Positions 1 to 11,639 of a DNA stretch of 64,000 nucleotides are shown here, piece by piece (positions within the stretch are counted from its first letter, which is position 1; every line of letters begins with the position of its first letter). The translations under genes and the position numbers were made by a program. Source of the DNA: Macrotrachela quadricornifera (taxonomy: Eukaryota; Rotifera; Eurotatoria; Philodinida; Philodinidae); NCBI GenBank assembly GCA_022393335.1, contig JAJEKB010000498.1, forward strand, positions 216,873 to 280,872, given 5' to 3'. The notes under the pieces are model-generated. The model had not been told where the DNA came from and searched no databases. It saw only the letters and a program-made list of their open reading frames with translations.

Positions 1-1160
1 AATCCACTGATTTGATCAGGAAATAATGCAGCATAGAGTTGAATTAATTGACCACCAATAGAATGACCAATCATAATATATGGTGCAGGTTCTCCTATTT
101 CTTTTAATAATTCATGTAAATAAAATATTGATTGATAACTATTTGTAGGAATTGGTAAAACATCTGACCATCCATAACCAGCACGATCATATGTACATGA
201 ACGTCGTCCATTAGCAGCTAATTGATCTTGAAGAGCGAAAAAACTTGCTGAGAACAATCCATTACCAGCTTCTAAGATAAATGTTGAACCATTATTAATA
301 GGACCTTTACATAAAATGTGCATTTTAATTGTACTTTGACTAATAACAGAAGCAACGTTAGAAAGATTCATTTGTGTATTCATTCGAATAGTAACTTGTT
401 GTCCAAGTGGTCCATAATTTAAGACATCATTTGCACTCCATACTGCTTGTAAAGCTAATAAAAATCCACATAAACTAAGAAAACCTATTGAAGACCATCC
501 AATTCCTTTTATAATACATTTTAATATACAACATTTTTCACAGCAATATGATGAACTTTTCAATGATTGAACTGTTTTATCAGTAGTTATATAATTATTA
601 GCAGTATTTCTCGTCTTTTCTCCTTCATCTTCAGATGAATTTTCTATTTTTGATGTTAAAAAAATTGATGGAAGTTTATCAACAATTATTAATTGAGGAG
701 CAGCATCTTCAGAAGACACTTTTGTGTCACATAAATGCTGTACATATTCGAACCATGTTATATTAATAATAATAAATAATGTTAAAATCCATGTTGCACC
801 CCATACTGCTAATATACCATTATGACCAGTTTGTTCACCTTTTTTACTAACAATTCCATCTCCAATAATAATCATCACAGCCATAGTAAACATCCAAGTA
901 CAATATATTGACCAAATACATTTTTTTTTCACAGATATATTTCTCCAACATTTGTGTAACATATAATACGCTTGAAAATCAAGTATTAATCCAAAAGTAG
1001 CACCCCAGAATGGCACCCATTGATTACCATAATGACCATCTTTATAACTTAGTCCAATATGACCACCAAAACCAATTAAATGAAACGCACTAATCGAAAC
1101 AATAATGATAGTAAAGATCCAAAGTTGAACAGCAATATGTTTAGGCCGAGAACTGGACAT
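1..1160 (-). CDS. Membrane-anchored alpha/beta hydrolase, C-terminus beyond left edge
   Basis: One uninterrupted frame runs from the ATG at 1158-1160 to the window edge (386 codons), so the C-terminus is missing. The N-terminal half is hydrophobic, with about five membrane segments (roughly residues 10-28, 45-65, 83-102, 112-130 and 208-228). A loop rich in Ser, Glu and Lys lies before the last one. The C-terminal half reads as an alpha/beta hydrolase: an LEAGNG oxyanion-type stretch, then CTYDRAGYGWSD, then the nucleophile elbow MIGHSIGGQL with the likely catalytic Ser near residue 367. The catalytic Asp and His would lie outside the window. The role is probably a serine hydrolase or esterase at a membrane; the substrate cannot be told. 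The five-segment N-terminal membrane domain is unusual for soluble family members. Confidence 0.8.
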   Translation of the reverse strand, partial: MSSSRPKHIAVQLWIFTIIIVSISAFHLIGFGGHIGLSYKDGHYGNQWVPFWGATFGLILDFQAYYMLHKCWRNISVKKKCIWSIYCTWMFTMAVMIIIGDGIVSKKGEQTGHNGILAVWGATWILTLFIIINITWFEYVQHLCDTKVSSEDAAPQLIIVDKLPSIFLTSKIENSSEDEGEKTRNTANNYITTDKTVQSLKSSSYCCEKCCILKCIIKGIGWSSIGFLSLCGFLLALQAVWSANDVLNYGPLGQQVTIRMNTQMNLSNVASVISQSTIKMHILCKGPINNGSTFILEAGNGLFSASFFALQDQLAANGRRSCTYDRAGYGWSDVLPIPTNSYQSIFYLHELLKEIGEPAPYIMIGHSIGGQLIQLYAALFPDQISG

Positions 1161-1874
1161 TATACGAATTATTTTTATAATAATCTATGAAAAATATTAA
1201 TTTAGAATTTTATTCAATTTTTTTCTACATAATTCATCATAAATCTCGTCTTTGAACTTATTTTTCTCAAAAATTTTACTAGTAAACATTAAATCAATAT
1301 TATTAAATAAAGATTTTAGATATATAGTTTGTAATGTCATAATAGACTAAATTTGAAATCCTCAAAATTAATATTAGAATATCAGATAAGGATAGCAAGA
1401 TATTCGAAAGTTTCTATTCTCAAGAAATAATATGAATATCTAAATTTGTAATGCTCACTACTTACTTTTTCTTTTTATAAATCATTATTCTCTTATTTGC
1501 AATTCATTATGGAAGAACAAGAAGAAAAATACATCGAAAACATACACTATAAGTTGTCGACAATGCTATTATAATAAAGTTTTTTCTCTCTCAAAAAAAA
1601 AACATTACTTATCTAAATTCATTCATTCTTTTTTTCTTCACTAAAGAGAATTAAATCATTCATACTATAACGACAACAACAACAGCAACAATGTTTTCAG
1701 TCAACGAAATAGTAGATGCACAACAAATTCAATACATTAACATTATTTCTTATATGATAAAAATAGAATAACAAAAAAAAATTTGTTAAATTATTAATTT
1801 AATATATGAACGAATATATAATTCATTAACAAGATTTGAACTAAAAAATTTTTATTTTAATAAAAAAAAATATC

Positions 1875-2819
1875 TTAGAATGTTGTACCAAAATTTTGTA
1901 CCCACAAATGACTTCTTCGATAAGAGTTTTCACCTATATAACCGATACCAATGTCTCGATAATTAGTCATAATATTACGACAATGACCAGGTGAATTCAT
2001 CCAACTATTGACTACTTCTCGAGGAGATGTTTGACCTGCGGCAATGTTTTCAGCAATATTTTGGAATCGATAACCAACATTTCTGATTCGTTGACTCATT
2101 GTACCACCGTCTGGATCAATATGATCAAAATAATCATTTAATCCCATATCAACAGCATGACATCGTGCAGCACGTGTCAATTTATCATTTAATCCTATTG
2201 ATGGTACTGGAGGTTCCCAAATTCCTCCACAATGAGCTCCTTTAGCACGAATTTTATTAATCAATGAAAGTACTTCATTTTCGAATTTAGTCCAATCATG
2301 GGGCCAACTTTCACTTCTTTGACAATCAATATCACCTGAATCTTGAGTATTACTGGCCCATATTGGTGCAAGAGGAGAATTATTATAAATAACTAAATTA
2401 CCATCAGATTGCATTATCATAGAAACATCAGTTGCTCCTCGATTATGTGTACCTGATGCCCACGTAGGATGATTTTGACCATCATAAATAACTAAATTTC
2501 CATCATTTTGCATTATCAATCGATAAGGATGTGTACCTTTATCATTTGTCTGTGATGCCCAAGTGGGAGAGTGATGCTTGACATTTGCACCTTTATAAAT
2601 GACAAGATTTCCATCAGTTTGCATACATAAATAGAAACGTTTATTATGTGAAACTAAACAATCATCTTGATTTAGTCTTTCACCAGCATTTAAACTATGA
2701 ATAAATATTATTTACTTTAAAAAAAAAATAGTCAAAACTTACCGATCTTGACTAATATATCTGCCATTGACAATGAATTGAGTGAAAATAATAAACACAA
2801 GTAATAAGAAAATATTCAT
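1875..2819 (-). CDS. Secreted bulb-type lectin + CAP (SCP/PR-1) domain protein
   Basis: Two exons, 2743-2819 and 1875-2694, are joined across a 48-nt GT-AG intron (2695-2742) and give 298 aa in frame. Exon 1 supplies an N-terminal signal peptide (MNIFLLLVFIIFTQFIVNG). Next come about three bulb-lectin repeats with the QxDGNLVIY signature, as in mannose-binding B-lectins, at about residues 45-130. The C-terminal 150 residues form a CAP domain: HAVDMGLNDYFDHIDPDG, then ENIAAGQTSPREVVNSWMN, then SPGHCRNIM, and a terminal WVQNFG. CAP proteins are usually extracellular with sterol-binding or protease-like roles; the exact activity is unknown here. The ATG in exon 2 alone would lose the signal peptide, so the spliced start is preferred. 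A TATATAAG box lies 56 bp upstream. Confidence 0.85.
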
Positions 2820-2874
2820 AGCTTTGTTATGTTTGTGTATAACAGAATACGAATAATATGCAAGTAATAATTAA

Positions 2875-2882
2875 CTTATATA
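2875..2882 (-). promoter_or_regulatory. TATA box of the lectin-CAP gene
   Basis: The minus strand reads TATATAAG about 56 bp upstream of the start codon at 2819. It matches the metazoan TATA consensus, and the same octamer lies in front of the gene at 27127. Confidence 0.45.
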
Positions 2883-4359
2883 TGATAACAGAATGAAAGA
2901 AAGCGTCTCTTTAAATAAGTATCTTGAGTACTATGAGATATTTCCCATTATTGATGTATAAGAAGAAAAACAAATTTTTATCAGAATAACTTATAGGATA
3001 ATTTATATGGGAAATATCGGATAATTTTCCCAATAAAAAAAAATATTTCTCTTTTCCCAGACATATTCTTATGTCATCTTTTTGACATATAGATCAGATT
3101 GTCTTATTATTATTCTACATCACGTAATATTCATTTGTATAGTCATATAGATAGTTTCAAAGTAAAATTACTATTTCAATTTTGTTTCTTTAATAATATC
3201 TATTACAACTCTTCGTGAAACTCTCTTCATATATCGAAATTTGATTCTATAACACAAGAAATGATTATTAATATCACTGAAATGTCAATTCAATTTTGTT
3301 CTTTAAAAAATCTAGATGATGGTATAGGACACGAAATGGTTCCTTCGTAATTTTTAATTAAATTTTTCGATTAAACATCAATTAACTTTTTCATTGTAGA
3401 TACAGCAATTCTCAAAGATATTGAACATTAACACTTACTCATCTTGTTTGTAAAACCTTATCCCAGCTAGAAAATTTTTCATTTCTGAAAACAATATTTT
3501 TAAAGCCCATTTCCGCATTATAAAATAAAAAGAAATCTATTGAAAATGTGATATACACATTACATTAAAATATAAGTGAAAAACCAGATTGTATCCATTG
3601 CCAAACAAACAAATAGGCTTTACGTGTGACCAATGACAATGAAAATTAGAATTTATTCATTAACAAAGAAAAAAAATTCCGTTGTTTTATCCTTACTAAA
3701 AACGCATTATCTCAAATTTTTATTTTACGAACGACAAACATCTAATGCACCATCCATGGGAGCATTCATCTCGTTATACCAAATGTATTCAAAATTCTCT
3801 GATGTAATACTATATACCGATTGATACAGTAATGAGATGATTGCTCTGCTGAATATCTTAACTATTAATAGTAGCTTGTCGTTACCCAGCGTATGCGTAT
3901 TATGGCATTCGTAGGTATATTTTATTGTTATAATAATATGTATTTTGAAATAAAAATATGCAATGCAAAGAGCGTCCATTCATTCGCGGTCATCCGCTAT
4001 TTGATTTCTCTCGTTCTCACATTCATCTGCAGAACTATTTAAAATATAGGCACATCGTCTTTAGATCATTCTCTTCTTTTATCCTTCTACATCATCCTTT
4101 TTCATTAACTTTATAATCAACCCTTTACAACATTGTTGTTCATTATACTTATAATCGATTCTTTACATCATCCGTTAACATCATCTTTCTATTTCATCTT
4201 AATGTATTGTCGTTTGTTATTTTCCGTTCATAATTCTTCTTTATTCTTGTTCATTGTGCTTTCTTCATTATTATTATCCGTTAAGATTTTATTTAAACCT
4301 TTTTCATCATCTTCATCCATCGAGTATATAATTTCTACTCTCTTCTATGAGGCATGAAG
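2883..4359. other. Intergenic, no supported gene
   Basis: AT-rich sequence with only short open frames of low complexity. A pyrimidine-rich stretch at about 4060-4340 opens one plus-strand frame, but its residues are biased and it has no recognisable domain. Confidence 0.5.
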
Positions 4360-5123
4360 TAATGCTACTCAAGAGAGGTTCCGCTATAATTTCAAATAGA
4401 AGATATAATGAATTTTATATCAAATGAAACCTATGAAATTTTCAGAAATTTGATATTTTGCTTAGTGTGAAAATTAAGATGTAAATAATTCAAAGGTAAA
4501 GTAAAGTTTTTTTTCTTGCATATTTTATGTGATACGATAGAGCTTGTTGATTTCTACGAAACTGTATATATTAAAAAATCTTCAAGTCATTTTTATGTGA
4601 TAAAAACTATATGAAAAAGTCATGAAAACATTCAATTTTTCTATAAATTTAGCTTTTTTATTATTTTTACAACCTCAAGCGTTTTAAAATATGCTTATCC
4701 GATATAGTTTTTCATGTTACATCGAATGGATATATTTGGAAACGCTTAAGGTATTAAATATAATAAAAAAAAATAAATTTATAGAAAAAATGAATGTTTT
4801 TATGACTTTTTCATATAGTTTTTATCGCATAAAAATGACTTAAAGATTTTTTTCTAATATATACAGTTTCGCAGAAATCGACAAGTTCAATCGTGTCACG
4901 TAAAATATCCAAGAAAAAAACTTTACTTTACCTTTAAATTATTTACATCTTAATTTTCACAACAACAATAAAGTATCAAATTTTTGAAAATTTCATCAGT
5001 ACTACATTAAAACATATTTATAACTCTCGCTATTTATTACTAATTGACGAGCTTCTACTTGATATAAAATTCATTATATCTTCTATTTGAAATTATAACG
5101 GTGCCTCTTTTGAGTAGCATTAT
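4360..5123. repeat. Foldback (long inverted repeat) MITE-like element
   Basis: The sequence from about 4361 (AATGCTACTCAAGAGAGG) is the imperfect reverse complement of the sequence ending near 5122. Pairing continues inward almost to the centre near 4740 (CTCAAGCGTTTTAAAATAT against ATATTTGGAAACGCTTAAG). Each arm is about 370 bp with scattered mismatches, so the element is an almost complete palindrome with a short loop and no coding capacity. Confidence 0.8.
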
Positions 5124-6153
5124 TTCCTACCTTGTAGTTCTGAGCGTAGTGTATTATTATTGTAATTGCAGTAGTAGATGATATGTATTTTCACTCATTG
5201 TTAAAAAAAATAAATTTCGTCAATAGACTAACAGATCGATACTGGAGACATCTCATCTATCTTCTTTGCGTTACAGTTGTATATCTAACAACATGATTAT
5301 GTTTGGATTTTGGAAGCAATAAAATAAATTTCGATTGAAATAATATGACTAGTTTCATGAAGAGTTTCGGATTAATTTTATTGTCACATCTTGTACTAAG
5401 AGAAATAACTGATTCTATGATTTTGAAATTCTAAAAAAATTTTCTACCTGAAACTAGCCGTTTTTTTATGAGTGATTTCTCCTCATCCTCAAATTAACTA
5501 TTATTTGCCTAAATTCTGGTGGTTTTAAATGATTTGATTTTCCAAAATTCAGCTGTTTCTCACTTGCTTTGTATAGATAAATGTCTATTCAAAAAGAACT
5601 CATCTTTTAACTATACTTTTTAACAAGTTCAGTTCATTGAAAATAATTTCTTGACTAACTCATTAGCTGTAAACTAAAGTTAAGCATGCCGACCTCTAAT
5701 TCTCATGCCATGTAAGAAAATGAAGAATAAAATAATTATAAATTATTGTGACATTTAATTACATTCCATTAGATAAATTCTATATTTTTATGATGCCTTT
5801 TCAACTAATAATAATCTTCTTTTTCTACTATTTCACTGTAATTGTTAACTATTCTACGCATTTCTTCTAGTTCATTTTATAGGAGCAATTATTTTACTGT
5901 AAGTGCACATCTGTTTTATGAGTTAGAATGTTCTAGATTGAACGGAAGGAAATGAGTTCATAAGTTAAAAAAAAAAACTTTTATTTTTTCTTATCAACAG
6001 AAAGTATTTATGCATGATGAATATCATTCTATAAATGTTTTTTTGTCCTTATAATTATATACTCTATTCACTTTTAGATATTCATCAACAACATTGATGG
6101 AACATACATCACTATCATTCTACATTTGAAAATATTTGTCAAGATAATTTATC
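5124..6153. other. Intergenic, no supported gene
   Basis: AT-rich spacer between the foldback repeat and the GPCR. No domain-bearing frame or clear repeat was seen. Confidence 0.5.
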
Positions 6154-7071
6154 ATGACATTTATTAACAATTTTACAATAGTAGAGATTGAATCATGGTA
6201 TATTCCTTTGGATATAATTCTAATTATTTCTCTTGGTATTGCTATTATATTTTCTGTAATATTTATAATTATTATAATGATTGAGAAAACATGCCATACA
6301 ATTTCCATGATATTAACTGCAAATTTATGTTTAGGTGAACTTGTATTTGCTTATGGAATGTTAGGAATAGCTTTATTAACATTAAAAAATGATTTAAAAC
6401 AAATTGAATATGAAGATATAGGTTGTGTAGTTCCTCCTTATCTTGCTTATACTGGAAGTGCTATAATGAATTATGCACTTTCATTACAAGCATTTCATCG
6501 ATATACAAGTGTTGTTTATCCAACTCGTTTATTTTGGCAATCAGTTCGATTTCAATTTTGTCTTATTTGTATAACATGGATTATTAGTTTTGTTGGTTCT
6601 CTTGAATTTTTACTTCGTGGTGAAATTATTTATAATATTCATAGTCAAGCATGTTTTATACCATTTAAACTTTCTTTCTCAATTAATTATATGATGTTTA
6701 CTGTTTATTTAATTCCTCTCTCAATACAAATATTTATTCATATAAAATTAGTTCAATTTGTTAAAAAAATACGTAAACGTGTAACACCTGCAAATACTTT
6801 ATGTCGTGCACAACGAGAATTAAAAATGGTTCGACGAACAACTATACTTGTTATTATTCTATTAATGTTTGGTATTCCATATGTAATATTAGTTGTTATA
6901 TCATTTTTTACTAATCTTCCAAAATATTATTTTCGAATTGCTTCTATATCTGTCGATGTATCATTAGTACCTTTGATGATCGCTTTATTTCAATTTACAG
7001 ATCCACTTAAAAAGGCTGTTATAAAAAGAATTAAACGACTACCAAATATAATTACAGTAGCTACGATATAA
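6154..7071 (+). CDS. Rhodopsin-type (class A-like) G-protein-coupled receptor
   Basis: Single exon of 305 aa with seven hydrophobic helices and short loops. The segment after TM3 reads HRYTSVVYP (His115-Arg116-Tyr117), a DRY-like motif with Asp replaced by His. Cys91 at the top of TM3 and a Cys in the second extracellular loop (QACFIPF) can form the conserved disulphide. The third cytoplasmic loop is basic (KKIRKRV, then RRTT before TM6). TM7 ends in FTDPLKKAVIKRIK, a normal juxtamembrane helix 8. The N-terminus is short with one NFT glycosylation sequon. The ligand is unknown. Divergent single-exon GPCRs of this kind look like one of the expanded sets seen in rotifers. It would be a plasma-membrane receptor. 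Confidence 0.85.
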   Translation: MTFINNFTIVEIESWYIPLDIILIISLGIAIIFSVIFIIIIMIEKTCHTISMILTANLCLGELVFAYGMLGIALLTLKNDLKQIEYEDIGCVVPPYLAYTGSAIMNYALSLQAFHRYTSVVYPTRLFWQSVRFQFCLICITWIISFVGSLEFLLRGEIIYNIHSQACFIPFKLSFSINYMMFTVYLIPLSIQIFIHIKLVQFVKKIRKRVTPANTLCRAQRELKMVRRTTILVIILLMFGIPYVILVVISFFTNLPKYYFRIASISVDVSLVPLMIALFQFTDPLKKAVIKRIKRLPNIITVATI

Positions 7072-9164
7072 ACATAATTTATATCTTATGGCTCTAAACG
7101 TTATTAAGTCGTGTTTGAATTGTAAAAAGAAGAACACACTTGAAATTTTTATTTAAAACAAGCGTTTTACTCGCATATATACCATAAAGTTCACATCATG
7201 GTTAACTCTTCCAAACAACATAAGAATAAAGAAATATTTTATTTTTTTATAAATTAATTACATAATCCAATGTATATAACTTTTTATAATACACTATAAT
7301 ATTATTCGAAATTAAGGTTTTGTCATAGAAAGATGAGGCGAAGTCTTCCGTTTCAGAATATTTATGAGTTTTCAAAAAACAAATCGATTTGAACAGACTT
7401 ATCGGTGAAAATTTGGACCCACTATCATTTTTTTCGACTATACCGTTTATACGGGCAAGGATTTTTAAATATCTCTTTTGCTAAAATAAAAAAACTTAGA
7501 TAATTTTTTTTATTAATGTTTCAAATTTGAACATTTTTTGAAACACTATTTTTCGAAAATCAAACAAAGAGAAATTTAAAAATCGGAGCTCGTGAAGATC
7601 TGGCCCTAAGACCGCTCTACAAGTTAAACACTACACTGGCATGATTAGCCAATATTCTTATATCGAAAACCTTGCCCATGTGAAAAGTAATTTGGTTTCT
7701 GAAGTGGGGGGAGGGGCTCGTAATTAATGATTCTTATTGTCTTAATATAACAGTAAAATAGATAAAATTTAATTTAAAAAAATATAAATGAATAAACTTG
7801 TTTATTTTGAAAAAATATTAAATATATCAACAAGAAGAATTTCTATAGAAGAAAATAAAAGGTGATATTATTATAAATTATTGCCATATTTATTTACATA
7901 TTCCTATTATCTATTTCAAAGTGGAAGAAGGGTGAATATTTTTTAAATAAATTTTTAATGAAAATACGTATCGGTTTGCAGTTTTCATCGTTTGATAGAG
8001 GTAGACATTCTGCGCAAAATTACATACGAGCCATCCCGAAACAGTAATCATAAACAAAAATTATAGGAAGCAAATTATGTAAAAATGCATGTTTATAGGT
8101 GAGTCGTCAATGTTCGAATTTCTCCTTCGTGGTCATTTCAAAATGTTCCATAGGTAGATATAGGATAATATTGTGATGACACGTGCCATCGTATTTGAAC
8201 GAAACATGCTATGCTTTTCTATTATGGACGGATAACCAATTTTAGGATTTCCTAGACTTGATATAGATTGATTAATCGTGGCTTGTTATGTACATATTTG
8301 TGACTAATAACCATTTTTTGAAGTGTTCAAACAACATTTTATATGTGCAAAATCATGTAAATGTCAGATACTGCCAATTGGCGTTTGGATCTTTGGATAT
8401 GTTTATCCGAATGAATTTGGCACAGGTAATGATGTTTCTCCTTTTTTCATTCTCCTTCTGGTACTTAAAATATTTATAACAACTGTCCAAAATACATACA
8501 GATGTTCATAAGTAACGTATGACTGAGCATTGAATCGAAAGATATACAATATTCATGTATCTATAAATATTCTATGACCCAGCTGCATCATATATAATCT
8601 CTATTTTTAGGTAGCACTAACCTTAAGATAGTTTTGGTCAATAAGACTTTGACAAAAACTAGGCCAACGTGTAGTCCATGAATTACGTAAAGCATGCATT
8701 TTTATACAATTTGGTCTCTACAATTTTCGCTTATGCTTACTATTTCTGGATGGTTCACATATAATTTTGTGTAGAATTTGATGCTCTTTCAAATGGGACT
8801 AATTTCAGCTAGACAAAGAAATTTTGTTTTTATCTTATTTCGTTGAAATGCACGAAGAATAGGATATAATAAGGTTGGAAATCATCTAATCATTTTCGAA
8901 ATCGATTGAATTTGGTCTAGAAAGAATTACTATAAAATTTTGCATCAAATAATGTATGTTTTTTGATGATCCTTTGTTGAGTTGATTTATGTTCTTTTAC
9001 GTCTGTGTCTTTTCCTATCGATCGACCTTGACTTGTGTTTTTATTTTTTTGTTGTTCTGTCACAGAGAACGAATCGTACTGATATGTACAAAAAGAAGAA
9101 CTAATAAAACGAAATTTTTTCCATCTAAAACATTTTGTAAATAAAAATAAAAAAAATTTTTTTT
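7072..9164. other. Intergenic, no supported gene
   Basis: About 2.1 kb of AT-rich sequence. Short complementary stretches near 7454-7480 and 7655-7680 (GGGCAAGG core) may be worn terminal repeats, but the arms are too diverged for a call. The two overlapping 60-residue frames at 8288-8511 show no domain. Confidence 0.4.
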
Positions 9165-10247
9165 TTATTTTAATTCTTCTTTAATTTGTTGAAGAAGCAT
9201 ATTAACTCTATCTCGAGCTTGAAATAATTCTTTTTGAACAGTTGGATGTTCAGGATTAGCTAAATTTGTAAGATACCATGGTACAATTGATTGAATAAAG
9301 TCAGTTATTTTTTGTAAAAATGAAAAATGTGGAATTGTTCGTGGTGTTAATATATTATGTTTTTCAAGTTCATCATAAAGATAATTTTTTAATTGATGAT
9401 CATAAACAATTGGCTTATATGAACGAAAATATTCTTCACTAATTGGATACGATCCAGCCCATTCCCAATCCACAATACCTTGAATTTTATTATCTTCAAG
9501 TACAAGTATATTTTGAACACCAAGATCATTATGTGTATATACATTTGGAACATCATTAAATTCAGGAATATCTAATTGTTGAAATTCATTTATTGATCTC
9601 ATTATATCATCACGAATTGGATCAAATATTGATTCAGCATATAATGTATAAATTTGTCTACTTAAACGATCATTAAATAATCCTTTATAATTATTCCATG
9701 GACCCATTCCATCACTATCAGCACCTATTTCACCATTCATTTGATAATTTCCAATTTTATTTGAATGAGGCATTTTTTTATGTAATTCAGATACATATTC
9801 AACAAGTTCATTTATAATTGATTTTTGTTGATCAATAGTTAATTTCGGCCAAGTATCATCAATTTTTGATGAACGTCGTAATGGTTCACCTTTTATACGT
9901 GTCATAGCAATCCATTCAATACCAAATTCATTATTTTTATTTGATGAATAAGCAAGTACTTTTGGAACAGGTATATTTGTATATTTTCTAACTAAATCAA
10001 TAGCAGTTACTTCACATTCAGTTTTACTTTTATTCCAAAATTTTCCACAAATTTTCAAAACATATTTATCTTTATCATTTTCACATTGAATAAAAAAAAG
10101 AAGATTATTTAAACCATGTATACCAGTTTCAAACCAGCTAATCTTTTTATTTAAATAATGTTGAAAAAGTTCTTCAGCTTTTTCACGTGTAAATGACATA
10201 CCACATGTTGGACCATGTCGTTCTAATTCTTGTGGACATGATGCCAT
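9165..10247 (-). CDS. Aminoglycoside phosphotransferase/choline-kinase-fold protein
   Basis: Single exon of 360 aa with the protein-kinase-like APH fold. The ATP-anchoring lysine is Lys65 in KYVLKICG, with a following Glu in TECEV. The catalytic loop is HNDLGVQN (His239 to Asn246, Asp241 the base). The metal-binding aspartate is Asp260 in GIVDWEWAG, which replaces DFG. All key residues are present, so it is probably an active small-molecule kinase. Relatives act on sugars, choline, amino acids or antibiotics, and the substrate cannot be inferred. Eukaryotic APH-family proteins of this size occur in fungi and bdelloids, so an ancient transfer from fungi or bacteria is possible but not shown here. 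No signal peptide or membrane segment was seen. Confidence 0.85.
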   Translation of the reverse strand: MASCPQELERHGPTCGMSFTREKAEELFQHYLNKKISWFETGIHGLNNLLFFIQCENDKDKYVLKICGKFWNKSKTECEVTAIDLVRKYTNIPVPKVLAYSSNKNNEFGIEWIAMTRIKGEPLRRSSKIDDTWPKLTIDQQKSIINELVEYVSELHKKMPHSNKIGNYQMNGEIGADSDGMGPWNNYKGLFNDRLSRQIYTLYAESIFDPIRDDIMRSINEFQQLDIPEFNDVPNVYTHNDLGVQNILVLEDNKIQGIVDWEWAGSYPISEEYFRSYKPIVYDHQLKNYLYDELEKHNILTPRTIPHFSFLQKITDFIQSIVPWYLTNLANPEHPTVQKELFQARDRVNMLLQQIKEELK

Positions 10248-10629
10248 TAATACAAAATATGATTTAAAATAATAAGAAAAAAAAGTTTATAGCAAGAAAT
10301 ATTTAAGAAATCATAATACATAAAAAGGGAAATCACGCGTGAAATATTAATAAGAGAAAAGAGACTCATTAGACGAAGAAAAAAAAATGAGAAAGGATAG
10401 TGAAAGGAAAAATCCATCACGCATATCGAACAGAAAGGATGAATAACGTAAGACAAAATAGAATGGTTAGCATACCATTTTATTGACAAATGTTTTTTTG
10501 CCACCTTTTCGACGACGCTTTTTTTTTCTTAATTATTATTTAAAGTTTTTTTTAAATTCTTCTTCTGAAATAGTTTTCGTTATCTTGGAAACTTCATGAG
10601 ACGATGAATTTTTAGCTTCTCCGTCAGTT

Positions 10630-11380
10630 TAACTAATTATTACACGATGCAACGTTAGGTGAATATGATGGATATGGTATTATATTGATATATTCTTTTG
10701 TTAAATAATTTATAACATCTGGATGAATATGAGATCGGCTATTGTCATCAACTAGTTTTCTATAATTTGTGTCTGATGACTTCCTTTTTTCCATATTTCG
10801 TTGATAAATAAGCTTGTTTAAAGAATACAAAAAATAAAATTTTTGATTCAAATCTAGTTCGATGAAGAGTAATTATTGGTGATTTACCTTTGTCAGATCA
10901 GTTGATTTGTGATCAACTTGTCTGTAAACAATTCATGTTTCATCATTAGTAATAACATTATATAATCGTCAGGAACCATCGCAAAGTTTCATTGAACTTT
11001 GACAATTAAGTCTAATTCGTTCTTGCTTTTGTTCATCATTCAATTAATGGGGTAATCAATATAATATAATTTTTCTCAACTTTAAACAGTAATGAATAAT
11101 TCTTTCAATCGTGCCTTGCGAGAGAAGGAAATGTTCTAACTATGATATTGAATGCAGATTATTGTTAATAACCTATCGTAATAATTCAATATTAACATTT
11201 TCTCTCTTTTCATGAAAGCGATTTGCCCAAATTGCAACTATAATCAAGTTCAAAATAGAGTTATTAATCGTATCATTATACACAAGACATTTCATTGTGT
11301 ATTCATTCAAAAAAAATTCTTCAATATTAATTGATATAAAAAAATGGACAATAGCGTTGTCAAAACTTTTGAACATCGCT
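10630..11380 (-). pseudogene. Decayed mariner-family (DD34D) transposase
   Basis: Read on the minus strand across several frame changes, the order of motifs is that of a mariner transposase. There is a helix-turn-helix remnant ending WANRFHEKRENVN. Then comes a linker resembling the mariner stretch before the first Asp (LNDEQKQERI), the first catalytic region VITNDET, and the second (DDNSRSHIHPDV). The C-terminal signature is PYPSYSPNVASCNN, where active elements have SPDLAPCDY. The third catalytic Asp is therefore Asn. Stop codons replace at least one Trp (NDET followed by TGA) and several frameshifts are needed, so the copy is dead. Terminal inverted repeats could not be placed. Confidence 0.75.
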
Positions 11381-11639
11381 ACGTATGATGAAATTAGTTA
11401 AAAATGTCATGCATGTTTAGTTTTTTTAGAAAATGATACGGTATCATAGAAGTGAATTACAATTAGTATTTTATAGAAAATCATCAAAAAGAACGAAAAT
11501 TTCAACACGAAAATGTGACAAGTATGTCTATATCTATAAAGACCTTCTTAATTATAGCATACAAAAAAAATAGAAGATAAATTTTATTCCGTTTTACTAT
11601 TTACATCAATGAAAAATATTCTTGAAAAGAATACAAGAC

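Noticed and set aside
10247..10504. 85-codon minus-strand frame upstream of the kinase
   Set aside because: Phe/Leu/Ile-rich, overlaps the kinase leader, no domain.
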